A stretch of 64,000 nucleotides of DNA, taken from assembly GCA_012522475.1 (NCBI GenBank), contig JAAYKH010000021.1, positions 1-64,000 on the forward strand. The letters are read 5' to 3'. Below, piece after piece: positions 19,312 through 28,347 of this stretch. The notes beneath the pieces are model-generated. The model did no database searches, was not told the DNA's origin, and saw only the letters and a list, made by a program, of their open reading frames with translations. Within the stretch, counting starts at the first letter, position 1. Each line of letters starts with the position of its first letter. The DNA is from Chloroflexota bacterium. GTDB lineage: Bacteria > Chloroflexota > Anaerolineae > Anaerolineales > Anaerolineaceae. The position numbers and the translations under genes were made by a program.

Positions 19312-19340
19312 AAAGTAATCCAAATAGTCGTAAATGTCAA
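19312..19340 (-). promoter_or_regulatory. Promoter for the L,D-transpeptidase gene
   Basis: Minus strand: TTGACA (complement of 19335-19340, perfect -35), 17-base spacer, TACTTT (complement of 19312-19317). A start point about seven bases on would sit almost at the ATG 19300-19302, giving a leaderless or near-leaderless mRNA. The -35 overlaps the hutH stop codon. Confidence 0.5.
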
Positions 19341-20884
19341 GAAAAGGGCTCTGTTTCTAATTCCCTTTTCAAGATTAAGGCTTTCATTTTTTCAATATCG
19401 GGGCCCCACCAGGTGTCCTTCGGTTGATAGGGAATTGCCGCTCTTATTGTGTTATAAACCGCCCCGGTTCCCCGCCCTAAAGCAGCTGCGGGATGCTGCT
19501 TGAGCCTTAAATCTATAGCTCTTGCAGCAATGTAGCACTCCACTGCCAAAACGTAAACTGTGTTCGCAAGGATCTGGGTTGCATGCCTGGCTGCCGTCAT
19601 CGCGTTGGCATTGTGATCCTCTTGCTGTGCTGAAACAGGGAGCGATTCAACCGAATCGGGGCTGGCCAGCGTGCGGTTTTCCAGAACCAGCGCAGCAGCA
19701 GTGTAATGCGGCATCATCATCCCCGAATTTAATCCCGCATCATCATCTTTATCGACCAGCATTGGTGGCAGGCCGCTGTTAAAGTTCGCGTCAATCAGTC
19801 GGCTTGTTCGCCGCTCTGAAATTGCTGCCAGTTCAGCTATTGCAATCCCCAGATAATCCATCACCATGCCGATTGGCTCCCCGTGAAAATTACCGCCCGA
19901 AAGCGCGATGCCCGGGTCGAACAATAAGGGGTTGTCCGTGGCAGCATTAATTTCATGGCCAATAATGTTTTCGCAAAATGCCAGTGTGTCCCAACCTATA
20001 CCCTGAACCTGGGGCGCACAGCGCAAGGAATATGCATCCTGCACACGCGCGACACGATCAATTAAAGTGCTGCCCTGGGTCAGCGTTCTGACCGCTTCTG
20101 CAACGCTCTTTTGACCTTTCAGGCCACGTGACTGATGCAGGCGGGCGTCAAACGCGGCTGAACAGCCCATTAACGCTTCTAATGTCAGTGCCAGGGAGAT
20201 TTCCCCAGCCCGCAATAAGGTTCTCGCGTCATATAAAGCCAGTGCGGCAATCGCCGCGGAAAAAGTAGCCCCGTTTGAGAGCGCCAGACCTTCCTTTGCC
20301 TGCAGGACGACCCTTTCAATTCCTGCACGTGCCATGGCGGCCTTTCCGGTGAGAATTTCATTTTCATAGCGTGCATATCCCGATTCCGAATCAAGGTCCT
20401 GCGCATCGGTTGTAAATACCAGCCCAATGTGAGAAAGCGGCGCCAGATCTCCAGAGGAGCCCAACGAACCTTGCGCGGGAACGATCGTGGTGACCTGTTG
20501 ATTAAGTAACTTTAGCAGGGTTTCGATGACCTCCAAACGCACGCCAGAATGCCCTTTTGCCAGTGTGTTGGCTCGCACTAATATCGCTGCTCTGACGATA
20601 TCATCCGCCAATGGCTCGCCGGTGCCCACCGCATGGCTGAGGATAAGGTTCCTGCTCAATTGCGCTGAATCATCAGTTGAAATGCGAATATCAGAAAAGA
20701 CCCCAAAGCCGGTATTGATCCCATAAACAGGCTCACCGCGTCGAATGATATCCTCAACCCAATCACGAGATCTTTTGATCGTAAGTTTTGCTGAGAGCGC
20801 CAATTCAACGCAAGCGCCCTGACGGGCAACAGCAACAATTTCTTCAAAGGTGAGGTGACCACCATCAATCGTAATTGTTTGCAT
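19337..20884 (-). CDS. hutH: Histidine ammonia-lyase (HutH family aromatic amino acid lyase)
   Basis: A 515-residue MIO-dependent lyase that would remove ammonia from histidine to give urocanate. Motifs are VYGINTGFG (catalytic Tyr54), LILSHAVGTGEP with the His typical of HAL, and QEDHNANAM near 420. The MIO triad is Ser143-Ser144-Gly145 in GSLGSSGDLAPLSH instead of the usual Ala-Ser-Gly; the family signature allows Ser here. No hutU, hutI or hutG is nearby, so it may feed a distant pathway or use another aromatic amino acid. It sits 21 bases after the phytol-kinase-like gene. Confidence 0.85.
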   Translation of the reverse strand: MQTITIDGGHLTFEEIVAVARQGACVELALSAKLTIKRSRDWVEDIIRRGEPVYGINTGFGVFSDIRISTDDSAQLSRNLILSHAVGTGEPLADDIVRAAILVRANTLAKGHSGVRLEVIETLLKLLNQQVTTIVPAQGSLGSSGDLAPLSHIGLVFTTDAQDLDSESGYARYENEILTGKAAMARAGIERVVLQAKEGLALSNGATFSAAIAALALYDARTLLRAGEISLALTLEALMGCSAAFDARLHQSRGLKGQKSVAEAVRTLTQGSTLIDRVARVQDAYSLRCAPQVQGIGWDTLAFCENIIGHEINAATDNPLLFDPGIALSGGNFHGEPIGMVMDYLGIAIAELAAISERRTSRLIDANFNSGLPPMLVDKDDDAGLNSGMMMPHYTAAALVLENRTLASPDSVESLPVSAQQEDHNANAMTAARHATQILANTVYVLAVECYIAARAIDLRLKQHPAAALGRGTGAVYNTIRAAIPYQPKDTWWGPDIEKMKALILKRELETEPFS

Positions 20885-20905
20885 TAAAACTCCCTTTTCA
20901 GAACA

Positions 20906-21604
20906 CTAAAAACCGATCAGGACGGAAACCAGGGGAACGGTGATATTATCAATATCCGCAAAGGGCAGGGACTCAACCAATGTTGACCCAATCGCAATCA
21001 CAGCTATTGGAAGCAAGTATTCCTTCATCGGTAGTGGAAAAATATTTTTCCCAACAAAGACCCACAGCACCAAGGTCGAGAGTAAAAAACCACCAAAAAG
21101 CATGGTCAATGAGCCTGCCAGCGTCTTCTTTGGTGACCAGGGTATGCTGACCCCGCCGACCTTATTCCCAACAATATCTGCCAGACCATCCCCACCGCAT
21201 AACATCATCAGAGCAACAATCCCGATTGGCGAGCGCCACCAAAAGGCAATCGTCAACAGGATAAAAGCGATCCCATAAAATAAGGGCCCACGCAAGATCT
21301 CACGTCGATCACCAGTGCGAGACAAAGCGACCACCGCTGATGGGTCCTTTATAACCCCAGAGCCTACCAATGCGAATTGCAGCGTTATGGCCAAAGGCAC
21401 CAGCGCTGCCAAAAACGGCGCTGATGGCTTATCTTTAAAAAACAACCAACAGAGAACGAAAATAGGGCCGGTACCTATATGTATTATTTTGCGACTGATA
21501 ACGCTTGAAACCCACCCCCGATGCGCGAAGAAGTTGTTCAGCCTCAGCCAGAAAACTGCGATCAGCACGGTTAAGGCTAACGCAAGCAGGTTATTGTTGA
21601 GCAT
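20906..21604 (-). CDS. Phytol/dolichol kinase-like CTP-dependent membrane lipid kinase
   Basis: About 232 residues and seven membrane helices. Family motifs are SRKIIHIGTGP, LCGGDGLADIVGNKVGG, SPKKTLAGSLTM and ESLPFADIDNITVPL, as in the phosphatidate cytidylyltransferase/phytol kinase superfamily. It probably phosphorylates a prenyl alcohol with CTP (family knowledge); the exact lipid is unknown. I place the start at ATG 21604, six bases after AAAGGA. The gene lies between smpB and hutH, so it has no metabolic context here. Confidence 0.8.
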   Translation of the reverse strand: MLNNNLLALALTVLIAVFWLRLNNFFAHRGWVSSVISRKIIHIGTGPIFVLCWLFFKDKPSAPFLAALVPLAITLQFALVGSGVIKDPSAVVALSRTGDRREILRGPLFYGIAFILLTIAFWWRSPIGIVALMMLCGGDGLADIVGNKVGGVSIPWSPKKTLAGSLTMLFGGFLLSTLVLWVFVGKNIFPLPMKEYLLPIAVIAIGSTLVESLPFADIDNITVPLVSVLIGF

Positions 21605-21634
21605 TATTTCCTTTCCCAAACTTTGACGCCCCAG

Positions 21635-22105
21635 CTATAGATTTTGATTGTTTCGCCGGCTCGCCAGCGTCCGATCAACATCCCGATCCATATCCCGTTT
21701 TTTAATCGATTGTCGTTTGTCGTAATGCCGTTTTCCCTTAGCCAGGGCAATTTCCACCTTGGCCAGGCCGTGGCGCAAATACAAGATGGTCGGGATGATC
21801 GTAACGCCTCTCAGACGCACTGCTTCCCAGAGCGTTTTGATCTCGCGTTTGTGCAGCAACAAACGACGGTCGCGCTCCGGTTCATGGTTGAACACACTGG
21901 CCTGATTGTAAGGGGCAATGTGAGCGCCGACCAACCAAGCTTGTTTGCCGTTCGTTCGAACATACGCTTCAGCAAGAGATACCTGGCCTGCCCGAATGGA
22001 TTTGATCTCAGAACCCTTAAGTTCAAGACCAGCTTCAAAGGTCTCCAGGAGGTCATATTCAAATTTTGCTTTTCTATTTCTTGAAATTATTTTAATTCCG
22101 CTCAT
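21635..22105 (-). CDS. smpB: SsrA-binding protein SmpB
   Basis: 156 residues from ATG 22105. It binds tmRNA and brings it to stalled ribosomes for trans-translation. Family patterns are NRKAKFEYDLLETFEAGLEL, GSEIKSIRAGQVSL, the HEPERDRRLLLHKREI segment and the basic C-terminal tail DKRQSIKKRDMDRDV. AGGTG lies just before the ATG; a GTG six codons earlier is a less likely start. The ssrA gene itself is not visible in the window. Confidence 0.93.
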   Translation of the reverse strand: MSGIKIISRNRKAKFEYDLLETFEAGLELKGSEIKSIRAGQVSLAEAYVRTNGKQAWLVGAHIAPYNQASVFNHEPERDRRLLLHKREIKTLWEAVRLRGVTIIPTILYLRHGLAKVEIALAKGKRHYDKRQSIKKRDMDRDVDRTLASRRNNQNL

Positions 22106-22233
22106 GACACCTAATTTTAACACAAACTCGCGCTTCGAAGAACAACCAACAACCCATCAAAACCAACCTCGCCTGTAAATTAACTGGTCTGCGAATCATC
22201 ATCCCAGGAAATTCTCAAGCTGATTTCAATGGG

Positions 22234-22239
22234 TATAAT
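22234..22239 (+). promoter_or_regulatory. Possible -10 box for the patatin-like gene
   Basis: Perfect TATAAT, 43 bases before the start codon of the patatin-like protein. The -35 region is poor. Confidence 0.35.
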
Positions 22240-22281
22240 ACTATCAATAGGCAAACGTAGCTGTTTTTTAGGAGTTGCACA

Positions 22282-23205
22282 ATGGATATTACCTTAGCTT
22301 TAGGCGGAGGGGGCGTCAGGGGTGTTGCACATATTGGTGTGATTCGCACCTTGGAAGAGCACCAATTCAAAATTAAAGCAATTGCTGGAACCAGTGCAGG
22401 CGGGCTGATGGGGGCAGTTTACGCGGCCGGCTTCAGCACCCAGAAAATTGAAAATGCCGTTGATGACTTTGATCCTCTGCGAGCTTTTTCGCGTCAAACA
22501 GATGATCGCCCTTCTTTATTAGGCCTGGGCGGCATTTCTGATAAGCTCACTGCGCTTTTAGGTGAGCGCACTTTCGATGAACTTGAAATACCCTTTGCGG
22601 CAACAGCTGTCAGTTTGTATACGGGCAAAGAAATTATCCTCACCACAGGGAAAGTAATCGACGCAGTTTTAGCCACAATCGCCGTTCCAGGCATTTTCCC
22701 CAGCCAAAAAATTGGCGGTCGGGTGCTGATCGACGGGGGCATCCTCGATCCTGTACCTGTACAGGTTGCCCGTTGGATGCGACCCGATCTACCCGTAGTA
22801 GCGGTCACGTTGAATAAGCGTTCACCCGATTTCCCAGAAGAGGAAGTCGCATTGCCAATTCACATCCCGGGGCCTGCTTCAGTCATTGAACATCTGAACA
22901 ATTTAAGGCCAGTCCAGGCGTTAAAAATTTTCTCGCAATCATTTGAGGTGGCCAGTAAACACTTAACTAAGCTATCGATGCAGTTGTACAAACCCGAAGT
23001 GATCATTTCGCCCCCTGTTGGGCATATTGGATTGCTACAAAAAATTGATGTTAAAGAAATGGTCCAGGCAGGCATGGCAGCCACAGAGGACATTCTCAAC
23101 GAAATTGAAGCAGAAGCAAATTGGATGAAAACCCTGCAGCGTAAGGTTAAACAACACGTCAACCCTGACCCCCTGCCAGATTATTGGGGAAACGTCGAAA
23201 CATGA
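22282..23205 (+). CDS. Patatin-like phospholipase (RssA-type)
   Basis: A 307-residue serine hydrolase. The oxyanion loop is GGGGVRGVAHIGV (about 8-20). The nucleophile elbow is GTSAGG (Ser about residue 41). The dyad Asp is in LIDGGILDPVPV (about 154-165). It should act on acyl esters of lipids at the inner face of the membrane; the natural substrate is unknown. The C-terminal 90 residues are less conserved. AGGAGT lies upstream of the ATG. Confidence 0.88.
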   Translation: MDITLALGGGGVRGVAHIGVIRTLEEHQFKIKAIAGTSAGGLMGAVYAAGFSTQKIENAVDDFDPLRAFSRQTDDRPSLLGLGGISDKLTALLGERTFDELEIPFAATAVSLYTGKEIILTTGKVIDAVLATIAVPGIFPSQKIGGRVLIDGGILDPVPVQVARWMRPDLPVVAVTLNKRSPDFPEEEVALPIHIPGPASVIEHLNNLRPVQALKIFSQSFEVASKHLTKLSMQLYKPEVIISPPVGHIGLLQKIDVKEMVQAGMAATEDILNEIEAEANWMKTLQRKVKQHVNPDPLPDYWGNVET

Positions 23206-23367
23206 TCGATTGAAAACATGTTTTAGGTGATCACTGACCAAACCGAGTAACGTATGGAGTCACCTGGAGTTGATATCAGGTTGACCTGAGTGCAACGCCT
23301 GCTGACAATAAAAACCAGTCCCATGTGGACAAAAATTCAATTTTTTCGATGGAAAGAGCCCTGATAA

Positions 23368-24018
23368 ATGCCTGATCATCACCATGAGATCATCGAAATT
23401 GATGGATGGCACTTTCGTGTCCAGCACCCAAAGGAAAACACAAGCAGCCCACGGCTTATGTTATTGCTGCATGGTTACCAGGGTAATGAAAACTCGATGT
23501 GGCTTCTCACCAACCCTTTGGCCGATGATTACTTGATGATTGCACCACGTGCGCCAATCGAAAGCGCTGAAAACCAGTATGTCTGGCATGAAATCAAACC
23601 ACAATGGCCCGATATTGGAGTGTATCAGCAGTTGGCGGATCAATTGCTGACACGAGTTGACCTCTGGCTGGAAAAACAAATGATACCGGCAAAAACGTTC
23701 GACCTCATGGGCTTCAGCCAGGGTGCGGTAATGGCGTATGCGCTCGCTTTTTTACGCCCAGAAAGAATCAACCGGGTTTCTGCGCTGGCAGGTTTTATTC
23801 CGCACTCGTGGAAGGCCCAGGTGAATATGGGTAATATAAAAGATAAGCCTTTCTTTATTGCCCACGGAATTCGGGATGAAATTATCCCTATCTCAAAAGC
23901 ATACCAGGCCGCCGGCTGGCTGAAAGAATTTGGCGCTCACATCACTTTCTGCGAAGCAGATATCGGGCATAAATTGGGTGCAAATTGTTTTAAAGGTTTG
24001 GGGGATTTTTTTGGCTAA
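23368..24018 (+). CDS. Carboxylesterase/phospholipase-type alpha/beta hydrolase
   Basis: A 216-residue hydrolase of the carboxylesterase/thioesterase group. The oxyanion strand is LLLHGYQGNE. The nucleophile is in DLMGFSQGAVMAYAL (Ser about 116), the Asp in HGIRDEIIPIS and the His in DIGHKLG. All three catalytic residues are present. The substrate is unknown, probably short acyl esters. It ends overlapping the SH3-protein gene of the opposite strand by four bases. Confidence 0.85.
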   Translation: MPDHHHEIIEIDGWHFRVQHPKENTSSPRLMLLLHGYQGNENSMWLLTNPLADDYLMIAPRAPIESAENQYVWHEIKPQWPDIGVYQQLADQLLTRVDLWLEKQMIPAKTFDLMGFSQGAVMAYALAFLRPERINRVSALAGFIPHSWKAQVNMGNIKDKPFFIAHGIRDEIIPISKAYQAAGWLKEFGAHITFCEADIGHKLGANCFKGLGDFFG

Positions 24019-24650
24019 CGCCCACTGATCAGCGCAATTACACCCAAGAATATCCCTAAAGCCCCAAGACCGATGATAATTAACCCCATCGGGAGACCAC
24101 TGAAGCCTGGCGTACCTTCGAGTGCTTCAAAAGTCGGGATCTCCAGCGGTGCTGGCTCTGTAAATGTGGGCAAACGAGTGGCATCGGGCGTGATTAGAAA
24201 TTGCGCCGCCAGGGTTGGATCGACGGTCCTGGTTACATGCGGCGTCGATGTCGGCGGCGGGTCAACAATCGGAACGTCGCCGCCATAGAGCGTAACCAGG
24301 TTCCCATACACCCACGCCTTACCTCCACGCACACCCGGATATTCAATCTGGAACCAATCCTCATAACGGCCAATCGCATTGGCCTCCTGGTGGATCAGCA
24401 AAACACCAACTTTTTCGGTTAATGCATTCGGCCCTGCACGCACATTGATTTGATTATCCGTAGCAGTCAGAGGGTTGACAACAACATACGGCCCTCGCGG
24501 GGTGCTGGTCACTGTTGCTAACACACCCGTTGGCTGCTGCGCCAACGGTTCTCCGATCACAGGATTAGACAGGCCGCTCCAGAGCAGGAGTACGATCACA
24601 AAGATCAGAAGAAATACGTGTTTCCAACGAATTTGATAAACAGCTTTCAT
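24015..24650 (-). CDS. Secreted or membrane-tethered bacterial SH3-domain protein
   Basis: A 211-residue protein. An N-terminal hydrophobic segment (about 10-30) acts as signal or anchor. An SH3b domain (about 60-120) has the typical INVRAGPNALTEKVGVL and WFQIEYPGVRGGKAWVYGNLV. A Pro/Thr-rich linker and a C-terminal membrane helix (about 187-207) follow. SH3b domains often bind cell wall, so a wall-sensing or tethering role is possible but unproven. Confidence 0.75.
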   Translation of the reverse strand: MKAVYQIRWKHVFLLIFVIVLLLWSGLSNPVIGEPLAQQPTGVLATVTSTPRGPYVVVNPLTATDNQINVRAGPNALTEKVGVLLIHQEANAIGRYEDWFQIEYPGVRGGKAWVYGNLVTLYGGDVPIVDPPPTSTPHVTRTVDPTLAAQFLITPDATRLPTFTEPAPLEIPTFEALEGTPGFSGLPMGLIIIGLGALGIFLGVIALISGR

Positions 24651-24752
24651 TTTTTCACCTTAACAATCATCCAAACGGATTATAATCCATGGTGAAAGAT
24701 TAATACAGTTGATCGAGTATCGTCGACTGAAGTATTCTTGGAAGGTCAAAAC

Positions 24753-25352
24753 ATGCCAATTACTCGTATTTATCACGGAGACATCAGTCCAAGCGACATC
24801 GCGCGAGATCTGATCGCTTATTATAATCGCGGGGCTTACTTTGTTCAGCAAATCGGGCGTGACCCTCAAATTGCACTGCAAATTGCAACCCGCCAATTCC
24901 AAAAATCCGGTGGGCAAACCGCGTTAACCATCACAATTCACAGTGTTGAAGATGGAATCTCAGTTCAGGTTGGCAAACAAGCCTGGTTGGGTGTGGCTGC
25001 CAGTCTTGGTGTAACCGCTTTACAGGCAATTCGCAACCCTTTTTCCTTGATCGGTCGGCTTGATGATATAGCCCAGGATATTGAATCGCTTCGGCTGAGT
25101 GACGAAATATGGCAAGTGATCGAAAAAACGGTCCAGCAGCTTGGCGCCGGGAAAGAACTTTCAGACCGCTTGAAGCGTTATGTCTGTCCCTATTGCAATA
25201 CTGCTAACCCGCCAGGCGAAAGCCGCTGCATCGCATGTGGTGCGCCCTTAGGGGACATCCAACCGACCGCTTGCTTAAACTGTGGGTTTGTTGTCAGTTC
25301 ATTGGAACGATACTGTCCGAATTGCCAGAGTGAATTACCCACAAAAAAATAG
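24753..25352 (+). CDS. Double zinc-ribbon protein of unknown function
   Basis: 199 residues from ATG 24753, preceded by GGAAGG; an in-frame TTG 15 bases earlier is unlikely. The N-terminal ~130 residues form an unrecognised alpha/beta domain, containing a hydrophobic stretch around a glycine-rich WLGVAASLGVTAL. The C-terminus has four CxxC pairs (CPYC, CIAC, CLNC, CPNC) forming two zinc ribbons. Small double-ribbon proteins often act in protein-protein contact. No neighbour gives a clue. Confidence 0.65.
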   Translation: MPITRIYHGDISPSDIARDLIAYYNRGAYFVQQIGRDPQIALQIATRQFQKSGGQTALTITIHSVEDGISVQVGKQAWLGVAASLGVTALQAIRNPFSLIGRLDDIAQDIESLRLSDEIWQVIEKTVQQLGAGKELSDRLKRYVCPYCNTANPPGESRCIACGAPLGDIQPTACLNCGFVVSSLERYCPNCQSELPTKK

Positions 25353-25403
25353 CATGCGATTTTTGTTTTCTTGTCAATAAAAACCAAGAGGGGTATTGCA
25401 CTG

Positions 25404-26903
25404 CTAAATTATTCGCCAATGTCGATTATGACGCATGATGAAGTCATCCGCGCCATGTGGGCCCTGTGTGCCGGCTTCATAAATAGGCTGGTTTTCCAGA
25501 CCTTGGGTTTCCCAAGCATCGATAATCTCCTGGGTTAAGTGGCAGGCTTCGCCTACCTCGTCTCTGCGATTAAATAGAGTGGCATCACCTTGCAAACAAT
25601 CCAACAGCAAGCGTTCATAGGCCTCTGGGTGAGAATCACCAAACGCTTCTGCATAACTGAAGCGCATCTCAACGGGTTCAATGCGCATGGCTCCACCAGG
25701 AACCTTGGCACCCAAAAATAGTGTGATCCCCTCATCGGGCTGAATGCGCAAAACCAGCATATTGGGGGCTTCCCCGGCTAAATTGCGTTGACCAAACAAT
25801 GTCAACGGAATTTGAGTGAATTGAATTGCAATCTCAGTTTTTCGTTTCGGCAATCGTTTTCCTGAACGTAAATAAAAGGGAACGCCTGCCCAACGCCAAT
25901 TGTTCACAAACAGGCGAGCAGCCATAAAAGTTTCTGTTACCGAATCTGGGGCGACATTGGGCTCATCTCGATAACTGGGCACCCGTGCACCATTAATTGT
26001 GCCAGAGACATACTGGGCTCGAAAAGTATTCTTCAACGCCGTATCGCCGCTGATGACATTAATTGAATTAAGCACCTTCACTTTTTCATCTCTGACCGCT
26101 TTTGGGCTGAACACAGCGGGCGCTTCCATCGCCGTCAGTGACAATAATTGGAGCAGATGATTCTGAAATACATCTCTGATCACACCCGCGTGATCATAGT
26201 ATCCTGCGCGGGTGCCCACACCCTCCGATTCAGCCATGGTGATCTGGATATGGTCGATATTATTGCGATTCCACAATGGCTCAAAGATCCCGTTTCCAAA
26301 CCTGAACGCGAGGATGTTTTGTACCGTTTCTTTTCCAAGATAGTGGTCCATACGGTAGATCTGGTCTTCCTGAAAAACGGAATGCAGTGTTTTATCCAAC
26401 GCTTGTGCAGATATAAGATCATGACCAAAAGGTTTTTCAACCACAATACGCCGCCAACCATCGCGGCAGGATTCAAAATTCGATTGGCCAATTTTTTCTG
26501 CAATGGTTGCATATGCTCCCGGAGGTGTCGCCAAATAAAACAATATATTTTTCACGCCAAGTCCGCTCAGAATTTCACGTAAGAGGGTGTATCCGGCAGG
26601 TTCCTCAAACGGAGACTCAACATAACACGTATGCTCCAACAGCTTGTTCAGAACCTGTTCATTTACGGGTTGGGTGCGAGCGTAATTTGTGATGCCATCA
26701 GACAATTCTGCCCGCAGTTTTTGATCATCCCATGGGCGCCTGGCAAAACCAATGATATGAAAAGGTTGCGGGAGGTGGTTAAGTAAGGCATTTTCATACA
26801 GTGCAGGCATCAGTTTCCTACGGGAAAGGTCACCTGTTACGCCAAAAATTATGATCGCAACACCTTCAGAACACGGGTGATTATTTGTTTCAATCTCAGA
26901 CAT
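25404..26903 (-). CDS. zwf: Glucose-6-phosphate 1-dehydrogenase
   Basis: A 499-residue enzyme that oxidises glucose-6-phosphate to 6-phosphogluconolactone, the entry step of the oxidative pentose phosphate pathway. The NAD(P) motif is FGVTGDLSRRKLMPALY at about 20-36. The substrate/active-site motif is IYRMDHYLGKETVQN (about 181-195), with EKPFGHDL before it. No gnd, pgl or complete opcA lies next to it, but prs, which uses pentose phosphate, is divergently placed 460 bases away. Confidence 0.95.
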   Translation of the reverse strand: MSEIETNNHPCSEGVAIIIFGVTGDLSRRKLMPALYENALLNHLPQPFHIIGFARRPWDDQKLRAELSDGITNYARTQPVNEQVLNKLLEHTCYVESPFEEPAGYTLLREILSGLGVKNILFYLATPPGAYATIAEKIGQSNFESCRDGWRRIVVEKPFGHDLISAQALDKTLHSVFQEDQIYRMDHYLGKETVQNILAFRFGNGIFEPLWNRNNIDHIQITMAESEGVGTRAGYYDHAGVIRDVFQNHLLQLLSLTAMEAPAVFSPKAVRDEKVKVLNSINVISGDTALKNTFRAQYVSGTINGARVPSYRDEPNVAPDSVTETFMAARLFVNNWRWAGVPFYLRSGKRLPKRKTEIAIQFTQIPLTLFGQRNLAGEAPNMLVLRIQPDEGITLFLGAKVPGGAMRIEPVEMRFSYAEAFGDSHPEAYERLLLDCLQGDATLFNRRDEVGEACHLTQEIIDAWETQGLENQPIYEAGTQGPHGADDFIMRHNRHWRII

Positions 26904-26956
26904 CAGGATCTCCAGGGATTTGATCCCTAATTAGATTTTTCGATCTCAATTCTACC

Positions 26957-27154
26957 CTACTCTATCTGATAATAAATCAATTTTTCTATTGCTTGTAAAA
27001 CGCTTGTTTGCCCTTCGTCGTCAACTCGCCATCTTGCTTCTGAAATAACTCCTTCTATGTGCAGTTGATCAACACAGGCACCGTCAATCCCCGAGAAGGT
27101 TTTTACTTGCCGTTCTAAATCATTATTTCCTATACACAGTACTGATAAATTTGC
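26957..27154 (-). pseudogene. Unrecognised gene remnant upstream of zwf
   Basis: An open frame of 65 codons on the minus strand, ending in TAG at 26957-26959 and bounded by TGA at 27155-27157. It has protein-like composition (for example GIDGACVDQLHIEGVISEAR and WRVDDEGQTS) but no ATG and no ribosome site. It looks like the 3' end of a gene that lost its front. I do not recognise the family. The rest of the 463-base gap between zwf and prs shows nothing I can name. Confidence 0.35.
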
Positions 27155-27366
27155 TCATTAGCCGCACTTGGTGGGCTGCATAACGTGGTATAGCGGTTGT
27201 TATTCATCGACCTGGCCATAAAAATACATTTTTAGGTTGAACAAGTATCGTTCACGGCTATTAAACGGCTATCATGCCTGAAAACCCCCTAACACAAAAA
27301 TAATCGTGGTTTATAATTGAAATCTCAGGCGCTTTTTCATCTTAGGTTTACTTGCGAAAGGGTCCA

Positions 27367-28317
27367 ATGGCTGAGCACACCTTACGAATATTTTCCGGAA
27401 ATGCACATCCCGAACTGGCACAGGAGATTGCAACGATTTTAAATGTTCCCATGGGCCGTTCAAAAACCACCATCTTTCCTGACAGCGAAACGCATGTCAC
27501 CATCGATGAGGTCGTGCGCGGACAGGATATTTTTATTGTCCAGCCGTGCAGCACACCAGTTAACGAGCACCTGATGGAATTGCTGTTATATCTTGATGCT
27601 TTCAGGCGCGCCAGCGTACATTCGGTCAGCGTACTCATGCCTTACTTTCCTTACGCCCGCCAGGATCGAATGGCAAAGGGCAGAGAAGCGATCAGTGCTC
27701 GAGTGGTCGTAAATCTACTCGAAACTTTAGGCGCTGATCGAGTGGTCTATATGGATATTCACAACACTGCTATCCAGGGATTTTTTAATATCCCCGTAGA
27801 TCCACTCTCTGCTATCCCGGTGTTGGCTTCTTATTTCAAGCAAGAGCGCTTTAAAAATTATGTCATTGTCAGCCCTGACGTCGGGCGAGCTGATGTTGCC
27901 GGAAAATATGCAGAACTGACAGACCTGCCTTTGGTGGTGATGCATAAGCGCCGCACCTCAGCCAAAGAAACGCACACCACGCATGTTGTAGGCGATATCC
28001 GTGGAAAAAGCCCCATTATCATCGATGATCTCATGGCGAGCGGAAGTGTTATGCGCCAATTGGATGCTCTTTACAATGCAGGCGCAGTGGGCAAAGCCTA
28101 TTTTTCGGTCACCCATCCCGTTTTATTGCCCTCAGCAATCCAGTACCTTAATGAGGATGATCGGATTGAAAAATTGGTCGTGACCAATACGATCCATATT
28201 CCCCCGGAAAAACGTGTCCCGAAGCTCGAAATCGTCTCAATTGCGCCGTTAATGGCAAAAATTATCGACCGGATTTACCATGGCACCAGCCTGTCCGATT
28301 TACTGGTATTAACATAG
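27367..28317 (+). CDS. prs: Ribose-phosphate pyrophosphokinase
   Basis: 316 residues from ATG 27367, with GAAAGG five bases upstream; an earlier in-frame TTG is unlikely. It makes PRPP from ribose-5-phosphate and ATP. Motifs are [19 protein letters not shown] and the [20 protein letters not shown] region with its catalytic His. The PRPP loop is [13 protein letters not shown], where the more common form is DDIIDTGGT, so the loop departs from the textbook sequence at several positions. Confidence 0.9.
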   Translation: MAEHTLRIFSGNAHPELAQEIATILNVPMGRSKTTIFPDSETHVTIDEVVRGQDIFIVQPCSTPVNEHLMELLLYLDAFRRASVHSVSVLMPYFPYARQDRMAKGREAISARVVVNLLETLGADRVVYMDIHNTAIQGFFNIPVDPLSAIPVLASYFKQERFKNYVIVSPDVGRADVAGKYAELTDLPLVVMHKRRTSAKETHTTHVVGDIRGKSPIIIDDLMASGSVMRQLDALYNAGAVGKAYFSVTHPVLLPSAIQYLNEDDRIEKLVVTNTIHIPPEKRVPKLEIVSIAPLMAKIIDRIYHGTSLSDLLVLT

Positions 28318-28347
28318 GGGGTAGATGCACTGGCGACTGGCAGGTTT

